This document shows, in pieces, positions 1 through 7,051 of a DNA stretch of 33,382 nucleotides. The stretch is taken from NCBI GenBank assembly GCA_017462125.1, contig JAFTRQ010000040.1, positions 1 to 33,382 of the forward strand. The letters run 5' to 3'. The stretch is from Clostridia bacterium (GTDB lineage: Bacteria > Bacillota_A > Clostridia > Oscillospirales > CAG-272). Position numbers and translations under genes: made by a program. Each line of letters opens with the position of its first letter. Positions within the stretch are counted from its first letter, which is position 1. The notes beneath the pieces are model-generated. The model saw only the letters and a list, made by a program, of their open reading frames with translations, made no database searches and was not told the origin of the DNA.

Positions 1-231
1 CAAAAATCGCGAGAAAAATAACTTAAAAATCGATAGAAACAGAAACAAAATAGAAAGATACCAGTCTATCCATTCTCCTCCGATAAAGGAATAGAGAATA
101 ATCAATCCAAGTCCAGTCACCCCAACTACACACCAAAGAGCAAACAGTATGATATTTGCTGGTCCATGCAAATGATATTCTTTTGCCCAAGACATCATTT
201 CTTTTTTTGTTATTTTGTATTCATTTTTCAT
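1..231 (-). CDS. Small membrane protein, partial (C-terminus off the left edge)
   Basis: The minus strand reads open for 77 codons from an ATG at 229-231 to the window edge, too short for most ORF lists. An AGAAAGGA ribosome binding site lies 8 bases upstream of the start. The N-terminal 25 residues are charged and hydrophilic (starts MKNEYKITKKEMM). They are followed by two predicted membrane helices at about residues 26-50 and 57-73, separated by a short GGEWIDW turn. This layout resembles YcxB-like proteins, but the resemblance is too weak to name it. The gene lies downstream of a repeat-rich leader (232-475). The start and membrane topology are seen in sequence; function is unknown. Confidence 0.7.
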   Translation of the reverse strand, partial: MKNEYKITKKEMMSWAKEYHLHGPANIILFALWCVVGVTGLGLIILYSFIGGEWIDWYLSILFLFLSIFKLFFSRFL

Positions 232-265
232 TGTGAAAATCCTTTCTGCTTTTATCGCAAGTTTC

Positions 266-298
266 GCCTTTGTATTACAAAGGCATCGGGCAAAGCCC
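266..298. repeat. Two small hairpins in the leader of the left-edge gene
   Basis: GCCTTTG/CAAAGGC with a 5-base loop (266-284) is followed by GGGC-AAA-GCCC (288-298). No U-tract follows in either direction, so they do not look like terminators. Confidence 0.4.
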
Positions 299-329
299 AT
301 ACCCCTGAAGATGCACGAGCGTATCCATA

Positions 330-472
330 GGCTCCCTCCGGGAGGGAGCTGTCGCCGTAGGCGACTGAGGGAGAACGCGTTACTATAAAGTAAATCTAAC
401 CCCCAAGTCACGCAGGCTCCTTCCACCGCTAACGCGGTCCCCCTCCCTCTCGGGGGGAGGCTTTTCGTTAAC
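330..472. repeat. Palindromic intergenic repeat element (MITE/BOX-like)
   Basis: This stretch of about 140 bases has no reading frame and is built from hairpins: GGCTCCCTCC/GGGAGGGAGC at 330-349, GTCGCC-GTA-GGCGAC at 351-365, ACCGC-TAAC-GCGGT near 425-438, and a CCTCCC/GGGAGG pair near 441-460. The two outer ends are related in inverted orientation (GGCTCCCTCC on the left; GCCTCCCCCC on the complement of the right). Elements with this composition recur between genes in many gut Clostridia; that is recollection, not a search result. It encodes no transposase and would depend on an enzyme elsewhere if mobile. Confidence 0.6.
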
Positions 473-475
473 TCC

Positions 476-504
476 ATTATAACACAAATCGGCAGAGAAA
501 ACAA
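476..504 (-). promoter_or_regulatory. Possible sigma-A promoter for the left-edge membrane protein
   Basis: On the minus strand a TTGTTT box at 499-504 and a perfect TATAAT at 476-481 are separated by 17 bases. The -35 matches only three of six consensus positions and it overlaps the hairpin at 490-515. If used, transcription would run through the palindromic repeat at 330-472 before reaching the start codon at 231. Confidence 0.4.
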
Positions 505-523
505 TATCTCTGCCGAAGTTTTT
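490..523. terminator. Hairpin terminator downstream of the frameshifted gene
   Basis: A 9-bp perfect stem CGGCAGAGA/TCTCTGCCG (490-498 and 507-515) is followed on the plus strand by AAGTTTTTG. On the minus strand, the direction of the gene ending at 573, it is followed only by ATTTGTGTTAT. It probably serves the 573-1609 gene, but its U-tract is better in the opposite direction. Confidence 0.5.
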
Positions 524-572
524 GTTACCGCAAATTCTCCGCTAAGAATGCAGAGAGAATCCCGTTCTTTTT

Positions 573-1609
573 TTACTTCATATATTTTTTGCGGTTTTCA
601 TCCCAAATGCGCTGTCTTTCCACGTCTTTAACAAAACGCATACCCTCAACGACCTTGCGCCAGGTGCGGTCTGTGTACGGACCGCGGTAATTGTTCGATT
701 CGCCACCGTGGAAGCTCCACGCGAGAAGCGTACGCGCGCCTGCGTCGTATGCCGCGGTGCAGGCCTCTACGATCTGCTCCTCGATCTTACCGGGGGCAAA
801 GCCCTGGATCCAGATGTTGTGTCCCTTACCGTAGGCGTCGGCACGGGCAATTGCCTCCTTGGAAGCATTGTAGACGTATTCGTATGCGTTGGGGCTGACA
901 CCGTACCAATAAGGGTCGTAGCCCACGTTATCAATTCCGGGGAGCGAGAGCATTTTACCCACCGATTCCAAGCTGATACCGTGGGTCGTGCCGGGCATAA
1001 TGCAGGCTGCGTTATAAAGCCCCAGCGATTTTGCGTAATCTGTGATCTCTCTGAAAAAATCCACGATGGAATCGGTTCTGAATTCGGCAAATTCTGCGGT
1101 CAGCTCATGTGGCATCGGCTTGTTGTAGCGCTCTTCAAAGAGTTTTTTGCAGCGGGGGCATTGACAGCAGTATTCCATCTTGTCGCCCACCTTTTGGCTC
1201 TTAGCTGCGGCTCGTCCCAAAAGATGGTCTTGCCGCCGATGCTCTTGACGGTATCGAGCCAATTTTTCACGAATTTGCGGTATTCGGCGCTGTGGAGACA
1301 AACCTGATAGGGGTCTCTTTCTCCGTCGCTGTAGACCATATGATCCTCGGGGTGCAGGGAAAGATAGTGGGAGACGTCGCCCGGTCTGCCGCCGATGCCC
1401 CAATTGTCGACCCAGACCTCAAGGCCCATATCCTCGCTCATGGAAATGATGTCCTTCATCGCGTGGCTGTGACGGTCCCAATCCATATGCGAAAACATAT
1501 GGACGACAATATCCATATCGGCATCCACGATCTCCTTCATGTCCTCTCTGGCGTGAGAGGGCATACGGTTGCCATGGTAGGCAACGCCTGTTTTGATAAA
1601 ATCACTCAT
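573..1609 (-). pseudogene. Frameshifted WDEP-motif TIM-barrel-like protein (second copy of a tandem pair)
   Basis: Translation from the ATG at 1607-1609 matches the upstream paralogue (1622-2674) closely through TGVAYHGNRMPSH, WVDNWGIGGRPGD and FWDEPQ, then leaves frame near 1180-1210. The other frame resumes with the conserved Cys segment (CCQCPRCKKLFEERYNKPMP) and runs to TAA at 573. Between the conserved CAG (Gln of WDEPQ) and the M/W-E-(Y/F)-C-C segment there are 26 bases here and 27 in the paralogue, so one missing base explains the break. Both halves remain well conserved with no other stop, so the lesion is recent or is a sequencing error. The start is 13 bases after the paralogue's stop with a weak AGGTG site, so the pair is probably one transcript. 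Family: likely a TIM-barrel, possibly glycoside-hydrolase-like; function not established. Confidence 0.75.
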
Positions 1610-1621
1610 GATACACCTATA

Positions 1622-2674
1622 TCACTTTGCAAATTTTTTGCGATGCTCTTCCCACATTCTGTCACGGTCTCTTGCCTTGACTCTCTTCAAGCCCTCAACG
1701 GTCATATTCCAGGACTTTTGGGGATTTTCAGAAGCATAGTTGTTGGATTCGCCTGCATGGAAGCTCCAGGAAAGGATGGTTCTGGCACCTGCATCGTATG
1801 CCGCTTCGGTGGCGAGGACGATCTCCTCCTCTTTTCCGCGCGGTGCTCTGTAGCCTTGGATCCAGATGTTGTGTCCCTTTCCGTGAGCATCGCTCATGGC
1901 AATTGCGGACTTGGTCTCGTTATAGACGAACTCATAGGGATTGACACTGTTGCCAAACCAATAGGGGTCGTATCCGATGCTGTCTATGGCGGGGAGTGCG
2001 ATCAGGTCGTGTGAGCCCTGCATCGTGATACCGTACATTTTTTCAGCATTTGCGCCGGGCATAATGCAGGCTGTGTTTTTCAATCCGCAAGCCTTGGCAT
2101 AATCGGTGACCTCCTTGAAGAAGTCGATGATGGTGTTGACTCTGAATGCCGAAAACTCCGGTGTAAGATCGCGGGGCATAGGCTTGTTGTAGCGTTCTTC
2201 AAAAAGCTTTTTGCAACGAGGGCAATGACAGCAGAATTCCCATTGACCGTTTATGGGCGCTCCGAGGATCTGAGGCTCATCCCAAAAGATCGTCTTACCG
2301 CCGATTGTTACCACCGCGTCGATCCATCTTTTTACGAAGGCGCGGTAATCGGGGCTGTTCAGGCATACTTGATAGGGGTCGATCTTGCCGTTGCCGAAGA
2401 TCATATGCGCATCGGGATAGAGCGAAAGAAAATGAGAGACGTCTCCGGGTCTGCCGCCAATACCCCAATTGTCGACCCACACCTCAAGACCTGCATCCTC
2501 GGTGATGGCGACAATCTCCTTCATAATTTTGCTGTGACGGTCCCAGTCGGTATGGGAAAACATATGGACGACAATGTCCATATCCGCGTTTACGATCTCC
2601 TTTACGTCCTCCTTGACGTGAGAGGGCATACGGTTACCGTGGTAAGCCACGCCTGTTTTCAAAAGATCATTCAT
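1622..2674 (-). CDS. WDEP-motif TIM-barrel-like protein, putative glycan-active
   Basis: A cytosolic protein of 350 residues with no signal peptide. I chose the ATG at 2672-2674 because GGAGGC lies just upstream and because it aligns with the start of the paralogue at 1609; an in-frame extension to 2869 would run through the promoter. Visible motifs are TGVAYHGNRMPSH at the N-terminus, VWVDNWGIGGRPGD near residue 75, FWDEP near 140 (the acidic pair is a candidate catalytic site), and a CxxCPRC segment near 155 that could bind metal. Alternating strand/helix character with invariant acidic residues suggests a TIM barrel, as in several glycoside hydrolase clans, but I cannot assign a family. 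A GH88 hydrolase gene 1.5 kb upstream makes a carbohydrate role plausible. That role is inference. Confidence 0.75.
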   Translation of the reverse strand: MNDLLKTGVAYHGNRMPSHVKEDVKEIVNADMDIVVHMFSHTDWDRHSKIMKEIVAITEDAGLEVWVDNWGIGGRPGDVSHFLSLYPDAHMIFGNGKIDPYQVCLNSPDYRAFVKRWIDAVVTIGGKTIFWDEPQILGAPINGQWEFCCHCPRCKKLFEERYNKPMPRDLTPEFSAFRVNTIIDFFKEVTDYAKACGLKNTACIMPGANAEKMYGITMQGSHDLIALPAIDSIGYDPYWFGNSVNPYEFVYNETKSAIAMSDAHGKGHNIWIQGYRAPRGKEEEIVLATEAAYDAGARTILSWSFHAGESNNYASENPQKSWNMTVEGLKRVKARDRDRMWEEHRKKFAK

Positions 2675-2782
2675 AAAAAGCCTCCGTTCCGCCACCTGTC
2701 GGCGGCAAGATATAGTTACTTGATTTGATTGAGGCGGTTTTCCTGCAAGGGCAACCGCCGACCGCTCCTTGGCGGTTTTCTT
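2675..2782 (-). promoter_or_regulatory. Structured 5' leader of the WDEP-protein operon
   Basis: Between the predicted transcription start (about 2782) and the start codon at 2674 lie about 108 untranslated bases. On the minus strand these contain AACCGCC/GGCGGTT (about 2752-2776), a second AACCGCC copy near 2731-2737 that could compete for the same partner, and GCCGCC/GGCGG near 2687-2705 directly upstream of the ribosome binding site. The alternative pairing could form an attenuator. I do not recognise a known riboswitch. Confidence 0.35.
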
Positions 2783-2788
2783 ACTTAA

Positions 2789-2817
2789 ATTATACCAAAA
2801 GTAGAAAAATATTACAA
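2789..2817 (-). promoter_or_regulatory. Sigma-A promoter of the WDEP-protein operon
   Basis: On the minus strand TTGTAA (2812-2817), a 17-base spacer and a perfect TATAAT (2789-2794). The same TTGTAATAT sequence forms the -35 of the large lipoprotein gene (20514-20542). Confidence 0.75.
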
Positions 2818-2869
2818 TATTAAATCGATAAAATTTGTGTGAAAATCGATAAAAAACACCCTTCGCCAA

Positions 2870-3070
2870 GGCGTTGTGTTCCTAAGTACACAACGCCAAC
2901 TCTATTCGCCTGCGGCGAGTTGTATTGCTACGCAGTGGTATTCGGCTTGCGCCGAGTGATATTCGCTTCGCGAACTTTGGAGGCGAATAGAATATCACTG
3001 CAAGACAACGTCTTGCAATATCACTTTTGCGGTAGCAAAAATATCACGCTGTCGAAGACAGCATATCACT
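2870..3070. repeat. Array of variable hairpins separated by a constant ATATCACT octamer (array 1)
   Basis: About eight small perfect or near-perfect hairpins follow one another. Examples are GGCGTTGTGT/ACACAACGCC, TCGCC-TGC-GGCGA, TCGGC-TTGC-GCCGA, GCAAGAC-AAC-GTCTTGC, TTTGC-GGTA-GCAAA and GCTGTC-GAA-GACAGC. No two stems share sequence, yet each keeps self-complementarity with a loop of 3-8 bases. The joining octamer is constant: ATATCACT at 2992, 3018 and 3063 and ATATCACG at 3041. In the left half it appears as its reverse complement AGTGATAT (2955) and degenerate forms (2918 and 2934), so the array changes orientation near 2963-2990. There is no credible coding. A second array lies at 9672-9792. 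Confidence 0.8.
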
Positions 3071-3123
3071 AAAAACTTAAAAAAGCGCACTTGCTCACCA
3101 CTATAAGCGGCGCAATAGAAAAG

Positions 3124-3158
3124 AGCCGATATGGAAATAAATCCATATCGGCTTTTTT
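3124..3158. terminator. Bidirectional hairpin terminator after the lipid kinase gene
   Basis: A perfect 11-bp stem AGCCGATATGG/CCATATCGGCT (3124-3134 and 3143-3153) with an 8-base loop is followed by a run of T on the plus strand (3153-3158) and by CTTTTCTATT on the minus strand. The only gene reading toward it is the minus-strand kinase ending at 3204. Confidence 0.75.
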
Positions 3159-3203
3159 ACTGTCCTTTAGAACCCGAAGCAAACGCGAAGGGTGTTTTGG
3201 TTA

Positions 3204-4079
3204 TTATACTTTTGCCAAAGCTTTTGCAGTAACCTTGTATTCGGTGACGCCGAGTCTTGTCTCGCCGTCGATCTGCAGAGGACAGGGAGCGTCAAAGCGA
3301 ACGGTAACGTTGTGACCTGTATGTACTGCGATCATGTCGGTGTACTTTACGTGTTCACCCTTGAAGATCGAGGAGAATCTTGTCAGCGTTTTGATCTTGC
3401 CGGATCCGTACCAAACCACGACCGTGTTGGTGCCATCCTCGTTCAGTCTGTCCTGCAGGGGAGCACACATCATGCCGCCGCCGTAATACTTGCCGTGCAT
3501 CGTTGCCGCGATCCAGACCATCGGATATTTGTATTCCACACCGTCAACGGTAACCACCGCGTTGCGGGGCTTGAATTTACCCAACACACCCTTGATGGCA
3601 ATGCCTGCGTAATTTACAGCCTTGTCGGGGTTTGCCGCTTTCAATCTGTCGCCCTCCTCGCAGCAATAGCCGTCGATGCCGAAACCGATACCGTTCAAGA
3701 AGCGGCTCTTTTTGCCGTCGATCTCAACCACGGGAAGGTCGCAGAGATATTTTTTTACGGAAAAGGGTGCGTCGTCTACACTTTTTCCGATGTCACGGAG
3801 AAAATCGTTGCCGGTTCCCACCGCGCAATATAAAACCTCGGATTTGAGGGGAGTGCTTTCGGTGTCGTATACGAAACGGTTTAGCGTTCCGTCACCGCCG
3901 CAAATAATTACAGTGTCGTCCTCGTTATATTCGGAGAGGATGGGAGGGAGATCGTCTATTTTCGTTACGTCGAGGGCTGTAAGCTCGCCTTGTGCTTCAT
4001 AAGCCTTTTTCAGCTCTTCTACCTTTGCTTCTGCACCGCCATTGCCCGATAATGGATTGTAAAGGATCAAGGTCTTCAT
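3204..4079 (-). CDS. Diacylglycerol/lipid kinase family protein (DgkB/YegS-like)
   Basis: A protein of 291 residues, the usual length for the DAGK_cat/YegS family, which phosphorylates lipid alcohols such as diacylglycerol or sphingoid bases at the inner membrane face using ATP. The N-terminal nucleotide-binding half shows NPLSGNG (residues 8-14), the signature GGDGTLN (61-67) and GTGNDFLRDIG (88-98). The C-terminal half is the beta-sandwich typical of the family. The start at 4077-4079 has an upstream ACGGAG at longish spacing. The gene is alone between a terminator (3124-3158) and the GH88 gene, 151 bases upstream. In Firmicutes DgkB recycles diacylglycerol left by lipoteichoic acid synthesis. 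Whether this is DgkB itself or another YegS-family kinase cannot be decided from sequence. Confidence 0.88.
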   Translation of the reverse strand: MKTLILYNPLSGNGGAEAKVEELKKAYEAQGELTALDVTKIDDLPPILSEYNEDDTVIICGGDGTLNRFVYDTESTPLKSEVLYCAVGTGNDFLRDIGKSVDDAPFSVKKYLCDLPVVEIDGKKSRFLNGIGFGIDGYCCEEGDRLKAANPDKAVNYAGIAIKGVLGKFKPRNAVVTVDGVEYKYPMVWIAATMHGKYYGGGMMCAPLQDRLNEDGTNTVVVWYGSGKIKTLTRFSSIFKGEHVKYTDMIAVHTGHNVTVRFDAPCPLQIDGETRLGVTEYKVTAKALAKV

Positions 4080-4139
4080 AAATAAATATCTCCGTTTCTG
4101 ATTGTTAAATCGTAATGATATTGAAGAATTCTTTATTAT

Positions 4140-4168
4140 ATTTTACAGTATTTTATCGGAAAAAGCAA
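4140..4168 (-). promoter_or_regulatory. Candidate promoter for the lipid kinase
   Basis: On the minus strand TTGCTT (4163-4168), 17 bases, then TAAAAT (4140-4145) preceded by TG (extended -10). A TATAAT at 4135-4140 is an alternative -10 without a good -35. The rest of 4080-4230 is A/T-rich with no gene. Confidence 0.45.
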
Positions 4169-4230
4169 GAGTTTGAATAAGATTTGTACAAAATTTAAAA
4201 TCTTGTAAAATATTTAATATTTACAAAACA

Positions 4231-5421
4231 TTACCAATAGAGCTTCCAATCGGGATCAAGCATTCTGTGGAGCGCTTCCATATAGAAGTAACAGCCCCAG
4301 ATGTTCATTTCATCGACACCGAGATTTCCGCCCTTGTAGTAGACCGCATGGAAGAGCAGACCGTTGGCATTGGGGTCGTCCTTGGTGAGGTATCCGTCGA
4401 TAAGGGAGTTCATAGTGTGATTGCAGGCGCTGACGTAGATCTGACGGAGAGGATCGTTTTCGTCCATATGCTTGATACCTTCAAGCATGCCGCAGAGGGT
4501 GATCGCCGCCGCAGAGGAATCCTTGGGCTCACCGTCGCCGTCCTTGAAGATCAGATCCCAATAGGGAATATAGTCCTCGGGGAGGTTGTTCAAATAGTAG
4601 TTTGTGGTCGCCTTGAAGGTCTGAAGCGCCTTCTCGTCCTTCTTGTAGATGTAGGTCAGCATAGGACCGTAAACGCCCCACGCCTGACCGCGAGACCAAG
4701 CCGAATCATCGTGCGCACCCTGCTTGGTAACACCCTTTTTGGGGAGTCCTGTCTCAACGTCGAAATAGTAGGTGTGGAAGGTGCTTGCGTCCTCTCTGCA
4801 GCAGACCTCGATAGTGGTCTTAAAGTGATTGTAGGCTATTTCGTCGAATCTCTTGTCGCCCGTGACCTCGGCAGCCCAATAGAGAAGCGGGATGTTGAGC
4901 AGACAGTCCACGATCAGTCTGTAGGCGTTTGGATCGCCAACGTTGCCCCAAGCCTGAATGAACTTGCCTTTGTCGTGGTAACGTGTGCAGAGATGCTCGG
5001 CAGCCTTGATAGCGGCTTCCTTGCCTTGCTCATTACCTGCCAGCTTGTAAGCCGCCACGCAGGAGGGAATGAAAACAAAGCCCATGTCGTGGTGATTTAC
5101 ACCGATCTTTTCGTCGATGCGCTTGTAGTAGCCGGGAATCTGAGCGAGAGCGTGATTTTTGTATTTTTCATCGCCCGTCAGCTCGTAAGCGTGCCAAAGA
5201 ATACCGGAGAAGAAGCCGGTGCCCCAGCCGCCTATATTTTCAACTCTGCCGTAGACCTGTTTTGTACTGCACTCGGCAGGGTAACGCTCGGTGCCGAAGT
5301 ATTCCATCATATAATCGACCTTTTTTAAGGTCTCTTTAAGCGCGAATTCAAGCTTTTCGCGGGAAAGATCAAAGCTTTCAAAGCGTTCGGGACGCTCAAT
5401 TTTGGGTATATTGGGTATCAT
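4231..5421 (-). CDS. ugl: GH88 unsaturated glucuronyl / chondroitin disaccharide hydrolase
   Basis: A 396-residue cytoplasmic (alpha/alpha)6-barrel enzyme without signal peptide. GH88 enzymes hydrate and release the 4,5-unsaturated uronic acid from oligosaccharides made by polysaccharide lyases (glycosaminoglycan, gellan or xanthan fragments). Family hallmarks visible: HHDMGF at residues 110-115, with Asp112 in the place of a catalytic-site Asp; IVDCLLNIPLLYWAA (170-184), with Asp172 in the position of the general acid/base; DDSAWSRGQAWG (238-249); DSSAAAI further on. Length matches the family. The start at 5419-5421 has a strong GGAGGT site. It stands alone in its transcript, and no lyase or transporter gene is in the window, so the substrate must be processed by genes elsewhere. 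Family assignment is firm; the exact oligosaccharide is inferred. Confidence 0.9.
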   Translation of the reverse strand: MIPNIPKIERPERFESFDLSREKLEFALKETLKKVDYMMEYFGTERYPAECSTKQVYGRVENIGGWGTGFFSGILWHAYELTGDEKYKNHALAQIPGYYKRIDEKIGVNHHDMGFVFIPSCVAAYKLAGNEQGKEAAIKAAEHLCTRYHDKGKFIQAWGNVGDPNAYRLIVDCLLNIPLLYWAAEVTGDKRFDEIAYNHFKTTIEVCCREDASTFHTYYFDVETGLPKKGVTKQGAHDDSAWSRGQAWGVYGPMLTYIYKKDEKALQTFKATTNYYLNNLPEDYIPYWDLIFKDGDGEPKDSSAAAITLCGMLEGIKHMDENDPLRQIYVSACNHTMNSLIDGYLTKDDPNANGLLFHAVYYKGGNLGVDEMNIWGCYFYMEALHRMLDPDWKLYW

Positions 5422-5463
5422 ATTAAAGACCTCCGATTATTTTTGCGTATCTCGCATAATATC

Positions 5464-5492
5464 ATTATAACACCATTTGCTCAATGAAACAA
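5464..5492 (-). promoter_or_regulatory. Promoter of the GH88 hydrolase
   Basis: On the minus strand TTGTTT (5487-5492), a 17-base spacer and a perfect TATAAT (5464-5469), about 40 bases upstream of the start codon. No cre-like site with a central CG was found. Confidence 0.6.
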
Positions 5493-5582
5493 GGCATATT
5501 TCACTTAAAACAAGCCGGAATGTGGCAATTTACACCAAAAAATGCCGATTGATGATTTATGCATATTTAATTTCGGTACATA

Positions 5583-5611
5583 TTGACATTCATATGAAAG
5601 TATGGTATAAT
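5583..5611 (+). promoter_or_regulatory. Consensus sigma-A promoter of mntP
   Basis: TTGACA (5583-5588), 17 bases, TATAAT (5606-5611): both hexamers perfect. The untranslated leader is only about 35 bases, too short for the manganese (yybP-ykoY) riboswitch that often precedes mntP. Confidence 0.9.
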
Positions 5612-5651
5612 GTTGATTGTGTGTTTTGTAAAATAAAGAATGGAGATAAAT

Positions 5652-6230
5652 ATGTTTGGGCTTATAATAACTGCCATCGGTCTTGGCTTCGGTCTTGCGA
5701 TGGATGCTTTTTCGGTATCGCTTGCAAACGGATTGCACGAGCCGAAAATGAAAACACCGAGAATTCTTCTGATCGCGGGAACCTTTGCCATCTTTCAGGG
5801 CTTGATGCCTATGATCGGCTGGGTCTGCGTGCACACGGTGCTGGAATATTTTCAGGCGCTTGGAAAATTCATTCCGTGGATCGCGTTTGCTCTGCTTGGC
5901 TACATCGGAGGAAAGATGATCTGGGACGGATTTCACGACGATTGTGAATGTGGGGAATGCGAGGACAGGCTTTCCTTCGGAATGCTTTTGGTGCAGGGAG
6001 TGGCAACCTCTATCGATGCATTGAGCGTTGGGTTTGCGATTGCTGAAAACAGCCTGGCAGAGGCTTTGATCAGTGTTGCGATCATTTCGGTGCTGACGCT
6101 TGGTATCTGTATCGCAGGTATTGTGATCGGTAAGCTTTTCGGCTCAAAGCTGGCGGGAAAGGCTTCGATATTTGGCGGTGTGATCCTCGTTGCCATCGGA
6201 CTTGAGATCCTGATCACCTCTTTCTTTTAA
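5652..6230 (+). CDS. mntP: Manganese efflux pump MntP
   Basis: A 192-residue polytopic membrane protein with six predicted helices that exports Mn(II) and protects from metal excess. The two internal repeats of the family are visible. Each carries an Asp in a membrane helix: [14 protein letters not shown] (Asp18) near the N-terminus and [15 protein letters not shown] about 100 residues later. I chose the ATG at 5652 rather than 5640. GGAG sits 7 bases upstream of 5652, only a weak site precedes 5640, and MntP proteins usually begin directly with the hydrophobic helix. A short Cys/Asp/Glu-rich loop ([11 protein letters not shown]) lies in the middle cytoplasmic region and might bind metal. Single-gene transcript between a consensus promoter and a terminator at 6241. 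Confidence 0.92.
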   Translation: MFGLIITAIGLGFGLAMDAFSVSLANGLHEPKMKTPRILLIAGTFAIFQGLMPMIGWVCVHTVLEYFQALGKFIPWIAFALLGYIGGKMIWDGFHDDCECGECEDRLSFGMLLVQGVATSIDALSVGFAIAENSLAEALISVAIISVLTLGICIAGIVIGKLFGSKLAGKASIFGGVILVAIGLEILITSFF

Positions 6231-6240
6231 AAAACAATTT

Positions 6241-6267
6241 TGGGGCAGTTTTGCCCCATTTTTTGTT
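6241..6267 (+). terminator. Rho-independent terminator of mntP
   Basis: Perfect 7-bp stem TGGGGCA/TGCCCCA with GTTT loop followed by six T, starting 11 bases after the mntP stop codon. Confidence 0.9.
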
Positions 6268-6294
6268 GCATTTTTTAAATAAATATGGTATAAT
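6266..6294 (+). promoter_or_regulatory. Promoter of the deoC-punA-deoB operon
   Basis: TTGCAT (6266-6271), 17 bases, TATAAT (6289-6294) with an upstream TG making an extended -10. No obvious DeoR-type palindrome was seen between it and the start codon at 6338. Confidence 0.65.
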
Positions 6295-6337
6295 TAAGAT
6301 GTATAAGGACAAATATTCCGAAAAAGGAGAGCTTTTT

Positions 6338-7015
6338 ATGAATATCAATGAAAATCTGCAGAAAATATTGGCAACCTGCGATCATACGCTGCTTGCCCAA
6401 ACTGCTACCTGGGCGGAGATCCGCGAGATCTGCAACGACGGTATCAAGTACGGTACTGCGTCGGTCTGCATTCCTCCCGCCTTTGTAAAGCGCGCAAAGG
6501 ATCACGTTGGAAACAGATTGAAGATCTGCACCGTTATCGGATTTCCGAACGGTTATCAGACCACCGCTGTGAAGGTGTTTGAAACACAGGATGCCATTGC
6601 CAACGGCGCGGATGAGATCGATATGGTCATCAACGTGGGTGAGCTGAAGGCACGTAATTATCCCTATCTTCTCAACGAGATCAGCGAGATCAAGAAGGCA
6701 TGCGGCGACCGCGTGCTGAAGGTCATTATTGAGACCTGCCTGCTGTCCGAGACCGAAAAGATCGATATGTGCCGTATCGTCAGCCTTTCGGGTGCCGACT
6801 ATATCAAGACGTCTACCGGCTTTTCCACGGGCGGCGCCACGCGCGAGGACGTGAAGCTGATGCGTGAAAGAGTGGATCCCTCCGTCAAGGTCAAGGCAGC
6901 GGGCGGCATTTCAAGCCTTGAGGACGCAGTTGACTTTTTGCGACTTGGCGCCGACAGATTGGGTACGAGCCGTGTTGTCAAGATCGTAAAGAATGAACAG
7001 GGAAGCGGTTATTGA
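6338..7015 (+). CDS. deoC: Deoxyribose-phosphate aldolase
   Basis: A 225-residue class I aldolase that splits 2-deoxyribose-5-phosphate into glyceraldehyde-3-phosphate and acetaldehyde. The Schiff-base lysine is Lys157 in [10 protein letters not shown]. The proton-relay pair is Asp95 (ADEIDMVIN) and Lys186 (VKAAGGI). The start at 6338 is set by AAAGGAG upstream and by the family N-terminus; an in-frame extension to 6251 would begin inside the mntP terminator. It is first in a three-gene operon: punA follows after 36 bases and deoB 34 bases beyond that. The C-terminus ([13 protein letters not shown]) is normal. Function is firm. Confidence 0.95.
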   Translation: MNINENLQKILATCDHTLLAQTATWAEIREICNDGIKYGTASVCIPPAFVKRAKDHVGNRLKICTVIGFPNGYQTTAVKVFETQDAIANGADEIDMVINVGELKARNYPYLLNEISEIKKACGDRVLKVIIETCLLSETEKIDMCRIVSLSGADYIKTSTGFSTGGATREDVKLMRERVDPSVKVKAAGGISSLEDAVDFLRLGADRLGTSRVVKIVKNEQGSGY

Positions 7016-7051
7016 TCATTTCCCGTAAGACTTGTTAATTGGAGAAAGATT

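Noticed and set aside
2839..3072. 77-codon plus-strand frame over hairpin array 1
   Set aside because: The translation follows the repeated hairpins and octamers; there is no ribosome binding site or family resemblance.
4193..4220. Terminator of the GH88 hydrolase gene
   Set aside because: Only a weak A/T hairpin (TTTACA/TGTAAA type) is present, with no stable stem; I could not support a terminator.
5612..5651. yybP-ykoY manganese riboswitch before mntP
   Set aside because: The leader from the consensus promoter is about 35 bases, too short for the aptamer, and no matching motif is seen.
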